34,825 bases of DNA, taken from assembly GCA_014382585.1 (NCBI GenBank), contig JACNJL010000062.1:1-34825 (forward strand). The letters are read 5' to 3'. A program made the translations under genes and the position numbers. Position 1 is the stretch's first letter; the number at the start of each line of letters is the position of its first letter. This stretch comes from Limisphaerales bacterium. Lineage in GTDB: Bacteria; Verrucomicrobiota; Verrucomicrobiia; Limisphaerales; UBA1100. Below are positions 15,719-23,060 of the stretch, piece by piece. Under the pieces are notes generated by a model. That model was not told the DNA's origin. It ran no database searches and was given only the letters and a program-made list of their open reading frames with translations.

Positions 15719-15769
15719 GGTAGGGACGCGCTGTGCGCGTCCATGGACATGCGGCAGCATGTCCCTACC
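15719..15769. repeat. Double-hairpin element with GGTAGGG/CCCTACC ends (family B variant)
   Basis: The ends are GGTAGGG and CCCTACC. Inside are two adjacent hairpins, GGACGCGC-TGT-GCGCGTCC and GGACATGC-GGCA-GCATGTCC. The plan is that of the 54-bp elements at 18913 and 29489, but the stem sequences differ. Confidence 0.8.
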
Positions 15770-15804
15770 GTAAAAGATGAAATCTCAACTTCCCCTATTT
15801 TTTA

Positions 15805-15870
15805 TGAACTGCCAAGCCGCCGAGATTTTGAAAAGGGTTTCCCTTGGCGTCTTCGCGCCTTGGCGGTTCA
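15805..15870. repeat. Inverted-repeat element without ORF (family A)
   Basis: The left arm begins TGAACTGCCAAG and the right arm ends CGCCTTGGCGGTTCA, with a centre containing GGGTTTCCC that is shared with the 3395-3470 copy. It ends directly at the stop codon of the Nudix gene on the minus strand and could also act as a hairpin terminator there. Confidence 0.85.
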
Positions 15871-16425
15871 TCATCCCTCCAGCGAGAAATAATGCAACGC
15901 CGCCACGATCACCGAGTGGCGGATTTTGTTTTCCTTAACCAACTGCGGCAAATCGTCGGCGGGCACAAGCCGTGTCCGTAAATCTTCGCCAGCGTCCATT
16001 TGCATTTCGTGGGTGCGATGGCAGTGTTCCACGAGGATGGTGTGGACGCGGTTATTCATAATGGCAGGATTGGCGAGGCATTCGCCGATCTTGCGGGCGC
16101 TGGCGGCGTCACCGGTGTAACCGGTTTCCTCCTGCAACTCTCTCAATGCTGTCACCACGGGATCGGTCTCGTGGGGATCCATCATTCCGCCAGGGATTTC
16201 CAGTTCCACCGTTTCGGTGCCGTGACGGTATTGCTCCACCATCACCACTTCGCGGTCGGGCGTGAGGGCGATGATGTTTACCCAATCGGGGCACTCAAGC
16301 ACCACCATCTTATGTTCGTTGCCGGTGCGCGGGTTAACAACCGTGTCTTCGCGCAATTGAAAAATGCGATGATCGCTGATTGGCTGACTGCCGCGCTTTT
16401 CCCATTTACGAATTTCATCAGCCAT
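15871..16425 (-). CDS. Nudix hydrolase, ADP-ribose pyrophosphatase-like
   Basis: A 184-aa Nudix protein that should cleave a nucleoside diphosphate linked to another group. The Nudix box runs from GGMMDPHE through RELQEETGY, with one extra residue between the first Glu and the REL compared with the textbook spacing, as in a known subgroup with GGMVDPGD. EQYRHGTETVELEIPGG just before it is typical of ADP-ribose/NDP-sugar pyrophosphatases, which is my best guess for the substrate class. The ATG overlaps the end of the 68-aa gene upstream by 8 bp, so the three minus-strand genes 17157-15871 form an operon. Confidence 0.85.
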   Translation of the reverse strand: MADEIRKWEKRGSQPISDHRIFQLREDTVVNPRTGNEHKMVVLECPDWVNIIALTPDREVVMVEQYRHGTETVELEIPGGMMDPHETDPVVTALRELQEETGYTGDAASARKIGECLANPAIMNNRVHTILVEHCHRTHEMQMDAGEDLRTRLVPADDLPQLVKENKIRHSVIVAALHYFSLEG

Positions 16426-16624
16426 TGTGTTTTTGGCGTTCGGTGTTGGCGTTCTTCATCAGCTGCAATAAATGGATGAGTGCCTGTTCGTAAGTGCGAT
16501 CACCTTCGGCGGCAAGTTGATGGGCACGCTTATCGAATTGCGCGGCCATCGGGGTAGCCTTGGCGGGAGGTACGCCGAATTGTTGCAGCGCTTGTTCGAG
16601 AGCGGCCTGTTCGGCGGCGGTCAT
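16418..16624 (-). CDS. Small 68-aa protein of unknown function
   Basis: A short helical protein starting MTAAEQAALEQALQQFGVPP, with AAEGDRTYEQALIHLLQLM later. It lies between two conserved genes and overlaps both: its ATG shares four bases with the stop of the cyclophilin gene (ATGA), and its stop overlaps the Nudix start by 8 bp. This tight packing is the main support. No family recognised. Confidence 0.7.
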   Translation of the reverse strand: MTAAEQAALEQALQQFGVPPAKATPMAAQFDKRAHQLAAEGDRTYEQALIHLLQLMKNANTERQKHNG

Positions 16625-17157
16625 TCCACGTCGGCGTCTTCGCGCGACACGATGGAGATGGACATCACGTCCTGCCGGTCCTCGGGGCGACTGCCTTCGC
16701 CGCCGCCGCCGCACGGCACTTCGCCGAGCGTTTCCAGCACGTCCATCCCGCTGATGAGTTCGCCGAAGCAGGTGTATTCGCCATCCAAAAAACTGGCGGC
16801 CTTGAGGCAAATGAAAAACTGGCTGCCGGCTGAGTTGGGATCGCTGGAACGCGCCATCGAGATGACGCCCTTCACGTGCGGGCGATCGCTGAATTCCGCA
16901 TCAATTTGGTAGCCCGGATTGCCGGTGCCCCATTCGTCTTCCCGCGCGGGGTCTTTGGTGTTCGGGTCGCCGCCCTGAATCATAAACCCCTTCACGATGC
17001 GATGGAAACACGTGCCGTCATAAAACGATTTGTTCGCCAGCTTCTTAAAATTCGCTACCGTCTCCGGCGCCACATCGTCCCAAAGTTCCACTACCATTTC
17101 GCCTTGGCTCGTGCTGATCACAGCCACCTCATCCATTTCATCAATTGAATCGTCCAT
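16621..17157 (-). CDS. Cyclophilin-type peptidyl-prolyl isomerase, cytoplasmic
   Basis: Catalyses cis-trans isomerisation of X-Pro bonds. The 178-aa protein has no signal peptide, so it acts in the cytoplasm. The cyclophilin core is clear: DVAPETVANFKKLA, FYDGTCFHRIVKGFMIQGGDP, a GVISMARSSDPNSAGSQFF segment and the late FGELISGMDVLETL. A short Gly-rich loop (CGGGGEG) precedes the C terminus. I use ATG 17157; an upstream TTG at 17229 would add 24 residues without family support. It is transcribed away from the cyclophilin-FKBP lipoprotein gene 92 bp off, so two prolyl isomerases share a promoter region. Confidence 0.92.
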   Translation of the reverse strand: MDDSIDEMDEVAVISTSQGEMVVELWDDVAPETVANFKKLANKSFYDGTCFHRIVKGFMIQGGDPNTKDPAREDEWGTGNPGYQIDAEFSDRPHVKGVISMARSSDPNSAGSQFFICLKAASFLDGEYTCFGELISGMDVLETLGEVPCGGGGEGSRPEDRQDVMSISIVSREDADVE

Positions 17158-17249
17158 CGGCGGCAACCTGCGATGCCGCGCCCGATTTGTCACGCCAAAA
17201 CACAAAAAAGGCTCGCCTATTCCCGCCAATCCGCTTTGATGGAGCCGCT

Positions 17250-18842
17250 ATGCATACCCCGTTTCTAAAACCTCTGGGCACCGCCGTTTTGGCCGTGCTG
17301 GCGTTTTCACTGCTCACCGGCTGCGGCCAACAGGATACTGCCGCAGCAACCGGCCCCGAAACCTCGGCCCCGATCACCATCGCGCCGGTTAAGCCCGAGC
17401 CCGTGGCCAATATTCCGTTGCCTGCGGAACCGGCCAAAGCGGATTTGGGCGATGGTCTTTATGCGGAATTCACTACTACCAAAGGCACCATCATCGCGCT
17501 GCTGGAGTTTGAGAAAACGCCCGTGACCGTCGCCAGCTTCGTGGGTCTCGCCGAGGGCACCAAGGATTTTGCCAATCGCCCGAAGGGCAAGCCCTATTAT
17601 GACGGACTCAATTTCCATCGTGTGATTCCGGATTTTATGATCCAAGGCGGTTGCCCGAAAGGCACGGGAGGCAGCGGCCCCGGCTATAATTTTGCGGATG
17701 AAACGCGCAAGGATCTCACCCACAAAAGCGCCGGCATCCTTTCAATGGCCAACTCCGATCCTCAAGGATCAAAGGCCCCGTACTCCAACGGCGGCAGCTC
17801 CAACGGCAGCCAGTTTTTCATCACCCACCGCGCCACGCCGCATCTTGACGGATTGCACACCGTGTTTGGCCACGTGGTCATCGGGCAAGCCGTGGTTAAT
17901 GCCATTGTGAAAGGCGATAAAATCAATAGCCTCAAACTCATCCGCAACGGCGCGGCGGCTACGGCGTTTAAAGTGGACGAAGCCGGTTTCAAAAAAATTA
18001 AGGAAGAAAAACAAAAATCCAAACTAGCGAAATTTGAAGAACGCATGAAAAAAGACACCGAACAATCAGACGCGCTGCTTGCCGGCCTCAAGGAAAAACA
18101 CAAAGCCGAAGTGGTCACCACGAAGACCGGCTTGCGCTACATCATTACCCAGCCCGGCGAAGGCGAAGTTCCCGTCGAAGGCGACAAGCTGACGCTGAAT
18201 CTGAAATTCACATTAGCCGATGGAACCGTCATTGATGATTCCAGCAAAAACGAAGATCCCCTCGTTATTCCCGTGGGTGAGAATTTGCGGCTGGATGGTT
18301 TGACCGAAGGAATTACCGGAATGAAAAAAGGCGAACACCGCACACTCGTCATCCCGCATAAGCTCGGTTTTGGCGAATCCGGCGCAGGCGATAAAATTCC
18401 ACCCTTTGCTACGCTGGTTTTTCAGTTGGAAATCACCGACGTGAAGTCCGATAAAAAACTCATCGAAGCCCTCATTGCCAAGCTCAAAAAAGATCATCCC
18501 AAAGCCAAACTCGTCACCACCAAATCCGGCCTGCGCTACGTGGTGACTCAAGCCGGCGCAGGGGCAAAAGTCGGCAACGGCAAAAAAATTAAAGCGCACT
18601 ACACCGGTCAGTTTCTTGATGGAAAGGTATTCGATAGCTCCGTAAAACGCGGCGAGCCGCTAGAATTTGTCGTCGGCACTGGCCAAGTGATCAAGGGGTG
18701 GGACGAGGCATTGTCGGACATGAAAAAGGGCGAGAAACGCGTTCTAATTATCCCGCATCAACTAGCCTACGGCGAACGCGGTCGCGGCCCCATCCCGCCC
18801 GCCTCCACGCTGGTATTCGACGTGGAATTGGTGGATTTTTAA
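17250..18842 (+). CDS. Lipoprotein with one cyclophilin and two FKBP domains
   Basis: A 530-aa envelope prolyl isomerase. The signal peptide ends in a lipobox (LLTGC, Cys ~26), followed by a Pro/Ala-rich linker. The cyclophilin domain spans ~70-245 (FHRVIPDFMIQGG, SNGSQFFITH, HLDGLHTVFGHV). A Lys/Glu-rich helical linker (~250-288) leads to two FKBP domains at ~290-395 and ~422-530. The last is canonical (HYTGQF, VFDSS, VIKGWDEAL, IPPASTLVFDVEL). The first lacks the aromatic pocket: LKF replaces YTG, VIDDSS replaces VFDSS, and DGLTEGI replaces the GWDEAL tryptophan, so it is probably a non-catalytic, substrate-holding domain. ATG 17250 is chosen because it places the signal peptide at the N terminus. 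A good terminator follows. Confidence 0.93.
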   Translation: MHTPFLKPLGTAVLAVLAFSLLTGCGQQDTAAATGPETSAPITIAPVKPEPVANIPLPAEPAKADLGDGLYAEFTTTKGTIIALLEFEKTPVTVASFVGLAEGTKDFANRPKGKPYYDGLNFHRVIPDFMIQGGCPKGTGGSGPGYNFADETRKDLTHKSAGILSMANSDPQGSKAPYSNGGSSNGSQFFITHRATPHLDGLHTVFGHVVIGQAVVNAIVKGDKINSLKLIRNGAAATAFKVDEAGFKKIKEEKQKSKLAKFEERMKKDTEQSDALLAGLKEKHKAEVVTTKTGLRYIITQPGEGEVPVEGDKLTLNLKFTLADGTVIDDSSKNEDPLVIPVGENLRLDGLTEGITGMKKGEHRTLVIPHKLGFGESGAGDKIPPFATLVFQLEITDVKSDKKLIEALIAKLKKDHPKAKLVTTKSGLRYVVTQAGAGAKVGNGKKIKAHYTGQFLDGKVFDSSVKRGEPLEFVVGTGQVIKGWDEALSDMKKGEKRVLIIPHQLAYGERGRGPIPPASTLVFDVELVDF

Positions 18843-18875
18843 TCTCCGAGCGCAACCTCTAGAGTGACTTCAGAA

Positions 18876-18903
18876 GGGACGGGTTCCACCCCGTCCCTTT
18901 TTT
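18876..18903 (+). terminator. Rho-independent terminator after the cyclophilin-FKBP gene
   Basis: GGGACGGG-TTCCAC-CCCGTCCC forms an 8-bp GC-rich stem followed by a run of six T, 34 bp after the stop codon. It is the clearest intrinsic terminator in the window. Confidence 0.88.
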
Positions 18904-18912
18904 GTGGTTTCA

Positions 18913-18966
18913 GGTAGGGCGCGCTCTCCGAGCGCGCCGTGGCGGTTTCGGAGAAACCGCCCTACC
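18913..18966. repeat. 54-bp double-hairpin element (family B), supplies the ygfZ stop codon
   Basis: The ends are GGTAGGG and CCCTACC, with inner hairpins GGCGCGCTCTCCGAGCGCGCC-like and GGCGGTTTC-GGA-GAAACCGCC. Its reverse complement matches 29489-29542 at 53 of 54 bases. The CTA at 18962-18964, inside the element's end, is the TAG stop of the minus-strand ygfZ gene, so the insertion set the end of that protein. Confidence 0.92.
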
Positions 18967-19936
18967 TTGCAAAAGGCTCAAACGGCATCGTCGACACTGT
19001 GGCTTGGGTGTCCCCCACACGAAGCACCGTGCCCAATTCCGCCGCATCGCGATGCACAATCGCCAGCGCGACGTTCGGTTCGGTGATCACACTCGAAAGC
19101 GTTCCCACATTTTTTTCACCAAGAAAAATCGCGTCGCCTTCCGCCGCCGCGCCGTCCAGTCGCAAGCCGCGCAGGATGCGGTTGACCTTTCCACGGGAGC
19201 GAATGCGCGAGATAACTTCCTGTCCGATGTAGCACCCCTTCGCATAGCTGATGGCCCGCGCCTCGATGCCGCCTTCGGGTGCGAGGTTGTTGGACGTAAA
19301 ATCTTTTCCAAATCGTGGAATCGTTGCCAATACCCGCGCCTTTTCAAACGCAACGTCGCCGCACATCGGCGTGTGCTCCGCCAAACGTGATTTCATTTTT
19401 TCCACAGCATCCACCGGCACAAACAAATCAAATCCAATTGAGCGGAGGCGCGGTTGATTCACCACAAAAATTTCCTCGGGGGTTTTTTTCAGCGCAAATT
19501 CTGTTTCCGGAGCGGGCAATTCAAGCGCCGCCAACACCTCCGCCGCCTTCGGCCCCTGCACGCTGAGCAAACCAAAATGCGGTGCCACGTCCGCCACTTC
19601 CACATCTTCGGCGATGGTAAAACGTTCCAGTCGAGCCCGCACCCCATCGGCCAAGCCCGGCTCGAAATCCAAAAGCAATTCCTCCGCCAGCTGATACACG
19701 AACAGATCACTCTCCATTTTCCCCTTCGCATTCACCAGCGCGGCGTAGCAGCCGGTGTGTTCGGCGAGGCTGTTGATGTTGTTGGTTACTTGCCCGTGCA
19801 AAAACGTCGTGCGATCCGCGCCCAACAAGCACAGCCGTGAGCGATTGGAAAGATCCAGCCAAGCGGCGGAGTTTCTCAATGAATTGAATTCTGCTTCCAC
19901 GCGCGCGATTGCAGCACGTTTTTGCTGACAGGCCAA
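18962..19936 (-). CDS. ygfZ: Folate-binding protein YgfZ (GcvT-related)
   Basis: YgfZ is a tetrahydrofolate-binding protein of the GcvT fold that supports assembly or repair of Fe-S clusters. The 324-aa protein has the N-terminal [27 protein letters not shown], then [12 protein letters not shown], and the diagnostic [17 protein letters not shown] (Cys in KGCYxGQE) at ~236. The start codon is TTG at 19936; no better upstream start exists before the divergent gpmA gene at 19962, leaving only 25 bp. The final residue Arg and the stop fall inside a family B repeat. RimO and other Fe-S enzymes in this genome are plausible clients. Confidence 0.9.
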   Translation of the reverse strand: MACQQKRAAIARVEAEFNSLRNSAAWLDLSNRSRLCLLGADRTTFLHGQVTNNINSLAEHTGCYAALVNAKGKMESDLFVYQLAEELLLDFEPGLADGVRARLERFTIAEDVEVADVAPHFGLLSVQGPKAAEVLAALELPAPETEFALKKTPEEIFVVNQPRLRSIGFDLFVPVDAVEKMKSRLAEHTPMCGDVAFEKARVLATIPRFGKDFTSNNLAPEGGIEARAISYAKGCYIGQEVISRIRSRGKVNRILRGLRLDGAAAEGDAIFLGEKNVGTLSSVITEPNVALAIVHRDAAELGTVLRVGDTQATVSTMPFEPFAR

Positions 19937-19961
19937 GGCTGCCTCGTTAGAGTCCGCCGCT

Positions 19962-20708
19962 ATGCATAAATTGGTTTTACTGCGCCACGGTCAATCTCAA
20001 TGGAATTTGGATAATCGGTTCACCGGTTGGCACGATGTGGATCTCACCGAGCAAGGCCGCGCGGAGGCCAAGGCGGCGGGAGCTGTACTCAAGGATAACG
20101 GATTTGTTTTCGACCAGGCCCACACCTCGGTTTTGAAACGCGCCATTCGCACCTTGTGGATTGCGCTGGATGAGCTAGACCAAATGTGGCTGCCCGTGCG
20201 GCGCGATTGGCGGCTGAATGAACGCCACTACGGCGCGTTGCAGGGCCTCAATAAATCCGAGACGGCCGAGAAGCATGGCGAAGAACAAGTGCTCATTTGG
20301 CGGCGCGCCTACGATGTGCCGCCGCCGGCGTTGGAAAAAAGCGATGAACGTTGGCCCGGCAATGACGCGCGCTACGCTAATCTCACCGAGGCACAGCAGC
20401 CGCTCACAGAATGCCTTGCAGATACGGTCGACCGTTTCCTTCCGTATTGGCACGAAACCATCGCGCCGGAAATCAAGGAAGGCAAACGTGTCATCATCGC
20501 CGCCCACGGCAACAGCCTCCGCGCCTTGGTGAAATATCTCGATGACGTTTCTGACGAAGCCATTTTGAAACTCAACATCCCCACCGGTATGCCGCTGGTG
20601 TACGAACTGGACGAGGATTTGAAACCGATTAAAAATTATTACCTCGGCGATGAAGAAGCCGTGAAGGCCGCGATGAACGCAGTAGCAAGCCAGGGGAAAG
20701 CGGGGTAG
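19962..20708 (+). CDS. gpmA: 2,3-bisphosphoglycerate-dependent phosphoglycerate mutase
   Basis: Interconverts 3- and 2-phosphoglycerate in glycolysis and gluconeogenesis. The 248-aa length is standard. The phosphohistidine motif [23 protein letters not shown] is at residues 5-27 (His at ~9), [16 protein letters not shown] follows with the catalytic Glu near 86, and the second histidine is in [17 protein letters not shown] near ~183. ATG 19962 lies 25 bp from the divergent ygfZ start. The stop is one base from the left end of the GxxExxY element. Confidence 0.96.
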   Translation: MHKLVLLRHGQSQWNLDNRFTGWHDVDLTEQGRAEAKAAGAVLKDNGFVFDQAHTSVLKRAIRTLWIALDELDQMWLPVRRDWRLNERHYGALQGLNKSETAEKHGEEQVLIWRRAYDVPPPALEKSDERWPGNDARYANLTEAQQPLTECLADTVDRFLPYWHETIAPEIKEGKRVIIAAHGNSLRALVKYLDDVSDEAILKLNIPTGMPLVYELDEDLKPIKNYYLGDEEAVKAAMNAVASQGKAG

Positions 20709-20709
20709 T

Positions 20710-21156
20710 TGAACCGCCAAGACACAAAGACGCCAAGATGAATGAACCAGATGAAACTGTGGATGGTTTGGCGCGTGAGGTTGTGGATGCGGATTTAGAG
20801 GTGCATCGGGAACTGGGGCCGGGTTATTTGGAGTCAGTTTATGAAGAGGCGTTGGGTGTGGAATTGGAATTGCGCGATGTTGCCTTTGAGCGGCAAGTGC
20901 CGATTGCGGTTCAATACAAAAGCCAATCAGTTGGAGAGGGGCGATTGGATTTGTTGGTGGGCGGCGAATTAATCATCGAATTGAAAGCCGTGGAAGCGCT
21001 ACTCCCCGTCCACAAAGCCCAAGTGCTTTCTTACCTTTAAGCCACGGAAAAACAACTCGGCCTGCTCATCAATTTTAATGTCCCTCTAATAAAAAATGGA
21101 ATCAAACGAATCATCCTTTCTTAAAAACCTTGGCGTCTTTGCGCCTTGGCGGTTCA
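20710..21156. mobile_element. 447-bp element bounded by 28-bp inverted repeats, carrying a GxxExxY gene
   Basis: The left end TGAACCGCCAAGACACAAAG plus ACGCCAAG (20710-20737) and the inverted right end (21129-21156) match at 26 of 28 positions. Between them lies only the GxxExxY reading frame, whose ATG begins at the base after the left repeat. The ends are the same family A sequence found without an ORF at 3395-3470 and 15805-15870. I could not identify a target-site duplication. The element lies between gpmA and the nucleotidyltransferase gene, with 4 bp left before the latter's ATG. Mobility is inferred from repeat structure and dispersed copies. Confidence 0.75.
20738..21124 (+). pseudogene. 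GxxExxY protein (PD-(D/E)xK nuclease-like), broken by an in-frame stop
   Basis: The frame encodes the GxxExxY family, small proteins of unknown function placed in the PD-(D/E)xK nuclease superfamily. The naming motif is Gly29-Glu32-Tyr35 in GPGYLESVYEEAL, and the nuclease-like core is Asp71 with Glu81-x-Lys83 in LDLLVGGELIIELKAVEAL. Codon 101 is TAA (21038-21040). After it the same frame continues ATEKQLGLLINFNVPLIKNG and ends IKRIILS-stop at 21124, which is the normal family C terminus, so a full-length protein would have 128 aa. A single-base change (for example AAA to TAA) explains it. The first 100 residues may still be made but would lack the last strand and helix. Confidence 0.88.
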
Positions 21157-21160
21157 TACA

Positions 21161-21919
21161 ATGAAAGCCATCATTCTAGCCGCCGGCAAGGGCACGCGCA
21201 TGGGCGATCTTACGGATGAGACGCCCAAGCCGATGCTTCCTGTGGAGGGGCGGGCGATTTTGGAACACATCGTCACCGGCCTGCGCGAAGCGGGGGTGAC
21301 TGAGTTTTGCATCATCACGGGTTGGAAGGCGGAGGCAATTGAATCGCACTTCGGCGATGGGGCGGATTTCGGGGTGAGTATTTCTTACGTGCGGCAAATC
21401 GTTCAGGATGGCACGGGGAAGGCACCGGAATTGGCGAAGAACTTTGTGGGCGATGACGCTTTTTTGCTGACGTATGGCGATATTTTGGTGAGGCCGGAGA
21501 CGTATCAAAAGATGTTGGGGCGTTGGGGCGGCGGCGACTTTTCCGGATTGGTGACGGTAACCGGCAGTGAGGATGTGACGAAAGGTGGGTTGTTCTTTTT
21601 TGACCAGGCGTTTTGTTTGAATCATTTGGTGGAGAAACCTTCGGAAGCGCAACTGAATGAATTGCGCGAGAGGGGAATTTTGAAAGATGGCGAAACTGCC
21701 TGGTACAACGCGGGGATTTATATTTTCCAGCCGACGCTTTTCCAACACACGGCTCGGTTGGAAAAATCACCGCGCGGTGAGTATGAATTGACCGATGCGC
21801 TGACCGCAATGCTCGGTGACGGCGACTCCATCGCGGGGCTGGAAATCGCCGGGCGCTGGGTGGATGTGCGGGATCCCCAAGTGCTCGCCCGTCTGCAGGC
21901 CGGGGGTGAAACACCGTAA
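21161..21919 (+). CDS. Sugar-phosphate nucleotidyltransferase (glucose-1-phosphate cytidylyltransferase-like)
   Basis: Transfers a nucleotide to a sugar 1-phosphate to make an NDP-sugar for cell-envelope glycans. The 252-aa protein opens with ILAAGKGTRMGDLTDETPKPMLPVEGR (residues 4-30), the nucleotide-binding loop with the PKPM lysine. LLTYGDILV near 105 holds the metal-binding Asp, VEKP lies near 167, and WYNAGIYIFQP near 185 is also typical. The family resembles RfbF and related enzymes; the exact nucleotide is uncertain. ATG 21161 follows the right end of the family A element by 4 bp, so its original leader has been displaced by that element. The DAHP synthase ATG comes directly after the stop. 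Confidence 0.85.
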   Translation: MKAIILAAGKGTRMGDLTDETPKPMLPVEGRAILEHIVTGLREAGVTEFCIITGWKAEAIESHFGDGADFGVSISYVRQIVQDGTGKAPELAKNFVGDDAFLLTYGDILVRPETYQKMLGRWGGGDFSGLVTVTGSEDVTKGGLFFFDQAFCLNHLVEKPSEAQLNELRERGILKDGETAWYNAGIYIFQPTLFQHTARLEKSPRGEYELTDALTAMLGDGDSIAGLEIAGRWVDVRDPQVLARLQAGGETP

Positions 21920-23023
21920 ATGAGGCTTGTATTGGGGCAGCGCATTGCCTTTACTCCGCCGCTTGTGCAAACGGTAACCGATTTACGCATTGTTTCCTCC
22001 GAGGCGCTGCCCGCTCCATCGCAGTTGATGGACGAGCTGCCGCGTACGCCGGAGCAAACGGCGTTTGTGTCCCGGGCGCGCCGGGAAATATCCGCCATCA
22101 TCCAGGGCCAAGACCCGCGGCTGATGGTTGTGGTTGGCCCCTGCTCCATTCATGACCTGGCCGCCGGTCGCGAATACGCCGAGCGCCTGCGCGCGTTGGC
22201 CGATGAGCTGCAGGATCGCATGCTTCTGCTGATGCGCGTGTATTTTGAGAAACCCCGCACCACCCTCGGCTGGAAGGGGTTGATCATGGATCCGCACCTC
22301 AACGGCACCTACGAAATCCCCGCCGGCCTGCGAATGGCGCGGCAATTTTTGGGCGAGGTGCTGGACCTCGGCATGCCCACCGCCACTGAGTTGCTCGATC
22401 CCATCACCCCGCAATACATTGCCGACAGCCTGTGCTGGTCGGCCATTGGCGCGCGGACGGTGGAGAGCCAAACGCACCGGCAAATGGCCAGCGGCCTGTC
22501 CATGCCCGTGGGATTCAAAAACTCCACCGCCGGCGATTGCGAGGTGGCCGTCAACGCCATCCTTGCCGCCACCCAGCAGCAAACTTTCCTGGGCATCACC
22601 CGCGAAGGCCGGGCGAGCGCGGTGACCACCCGCGGCAATCCGGACTGCCAAATCATTCTTCGCGGTGGCAGCAACGGGCCCAACTACGATGCCGACAACG
22701 TGGCCGCCGTGGAGGCGTTGGCCGACAAGTGCGGCTTGGCCGCCCCTTCGTTGATGATCGATTGCAGCCACGGCAACAGCGGTAAGGATCCCGAGCGGCA
22801 ACCCGCCGTGTTGGCTCATGTGATCGGGCAAGTGGCGGCCGGGAACCGGCGTATTCATTCCGTGATGCTGGAGAGCAACCTGCATGGCGGCGCCCAAAAA
22901 CTTGGCGAAGATATCAGCACCCTCTCATACGGCGTGAGCATCACCGATGGCTGCCTCAGCTGGGCCGCCACCGAAGCCGTCCTGCGCGAAGCTTACGCGG
23001 ACTTGGCCGGGCGGTTTGCATAA
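21920..23023 (+). CDS. aroF: 3-deoxy-7-phosphoheptulonate synthase (class I DAHP synthase)
   Basis: Condenses phosphoenolpyruvate and erythrose 4-phosphate, the entry step of the shikimate pathway. The 367-aa protein has the AroFGH-type motifs MVVVGPCSIHD (residues ~73-83), MRVYFEKPRTTLGWKGLIMDP, the ESQTHRQMASGLSMPVGFKN segment, ILRGG, IDCSHGNSGKD and SVMLESNLHGG. The N-terminal arm that binds the feedback-inhibiting aromatic amino acid in this class is present (~1-60). The ATG starts at the base after the nucleotidyltransferase stop. Which aromatic amino acid inhibits it cannot be read here, so the symbol is tentative. Confidence 0.92.
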   Translation: MRLVLGQRIAFTPPLVQTVTDLRIVSSEALPAPSQLMDELPRTPEQTAFVSRARREISAIIQGQDPRLMVVVGPCSIHDLAAGREYAERLRALADELQDRMLLLMRVYFEKPRTTLGWKGLIMDPHLNGTYEIPAGLRMARQFLGEVLDLGMPTATELLDPITPQYIADSLCWSAIGARTVESQTHRQMASGLSMPVGFKNSTAGDCEVAVNAILAATQQQTFLGITREGRASAVTTRGNPDCQIILRGGSNGPNYDADNVAAVEALADKCGLAAPSLMIDCSHGNSGKDPERQPAVLAHVIGQVAAGNRRIHSVMLESNLHGGAQKLGEDISTLSYGVSITDGCLSWAATEAVLREAYADLAGRFA

Positions 23024-23046
23024 AAAAAGCGCGGCGGGTGCCGCGC
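23022..23046 (-). terminator. Rho-independent terminator of the Gly/Pro-rich lipoprotein gene
   Basis: Read on the minus strand, GCGCGGC-ACCC-GCCGCGC forms a 7-bp GC stem followed by seven T. It lies 14 bp after that gene's stop and touches the end of the DAHP synthase gene on the other strand. Confidence 0.85.
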
Positions 23047-23060
23047 GAACATGGTGTTAA

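Noticed and set aside
17145-17249. Upstream in-frame codons before the cyclophilin-FKBP lipoprotein
   Set aside because: They would bury the signal peptide and lipobox inside the protein and overlap the divergent cyclophilin gene.
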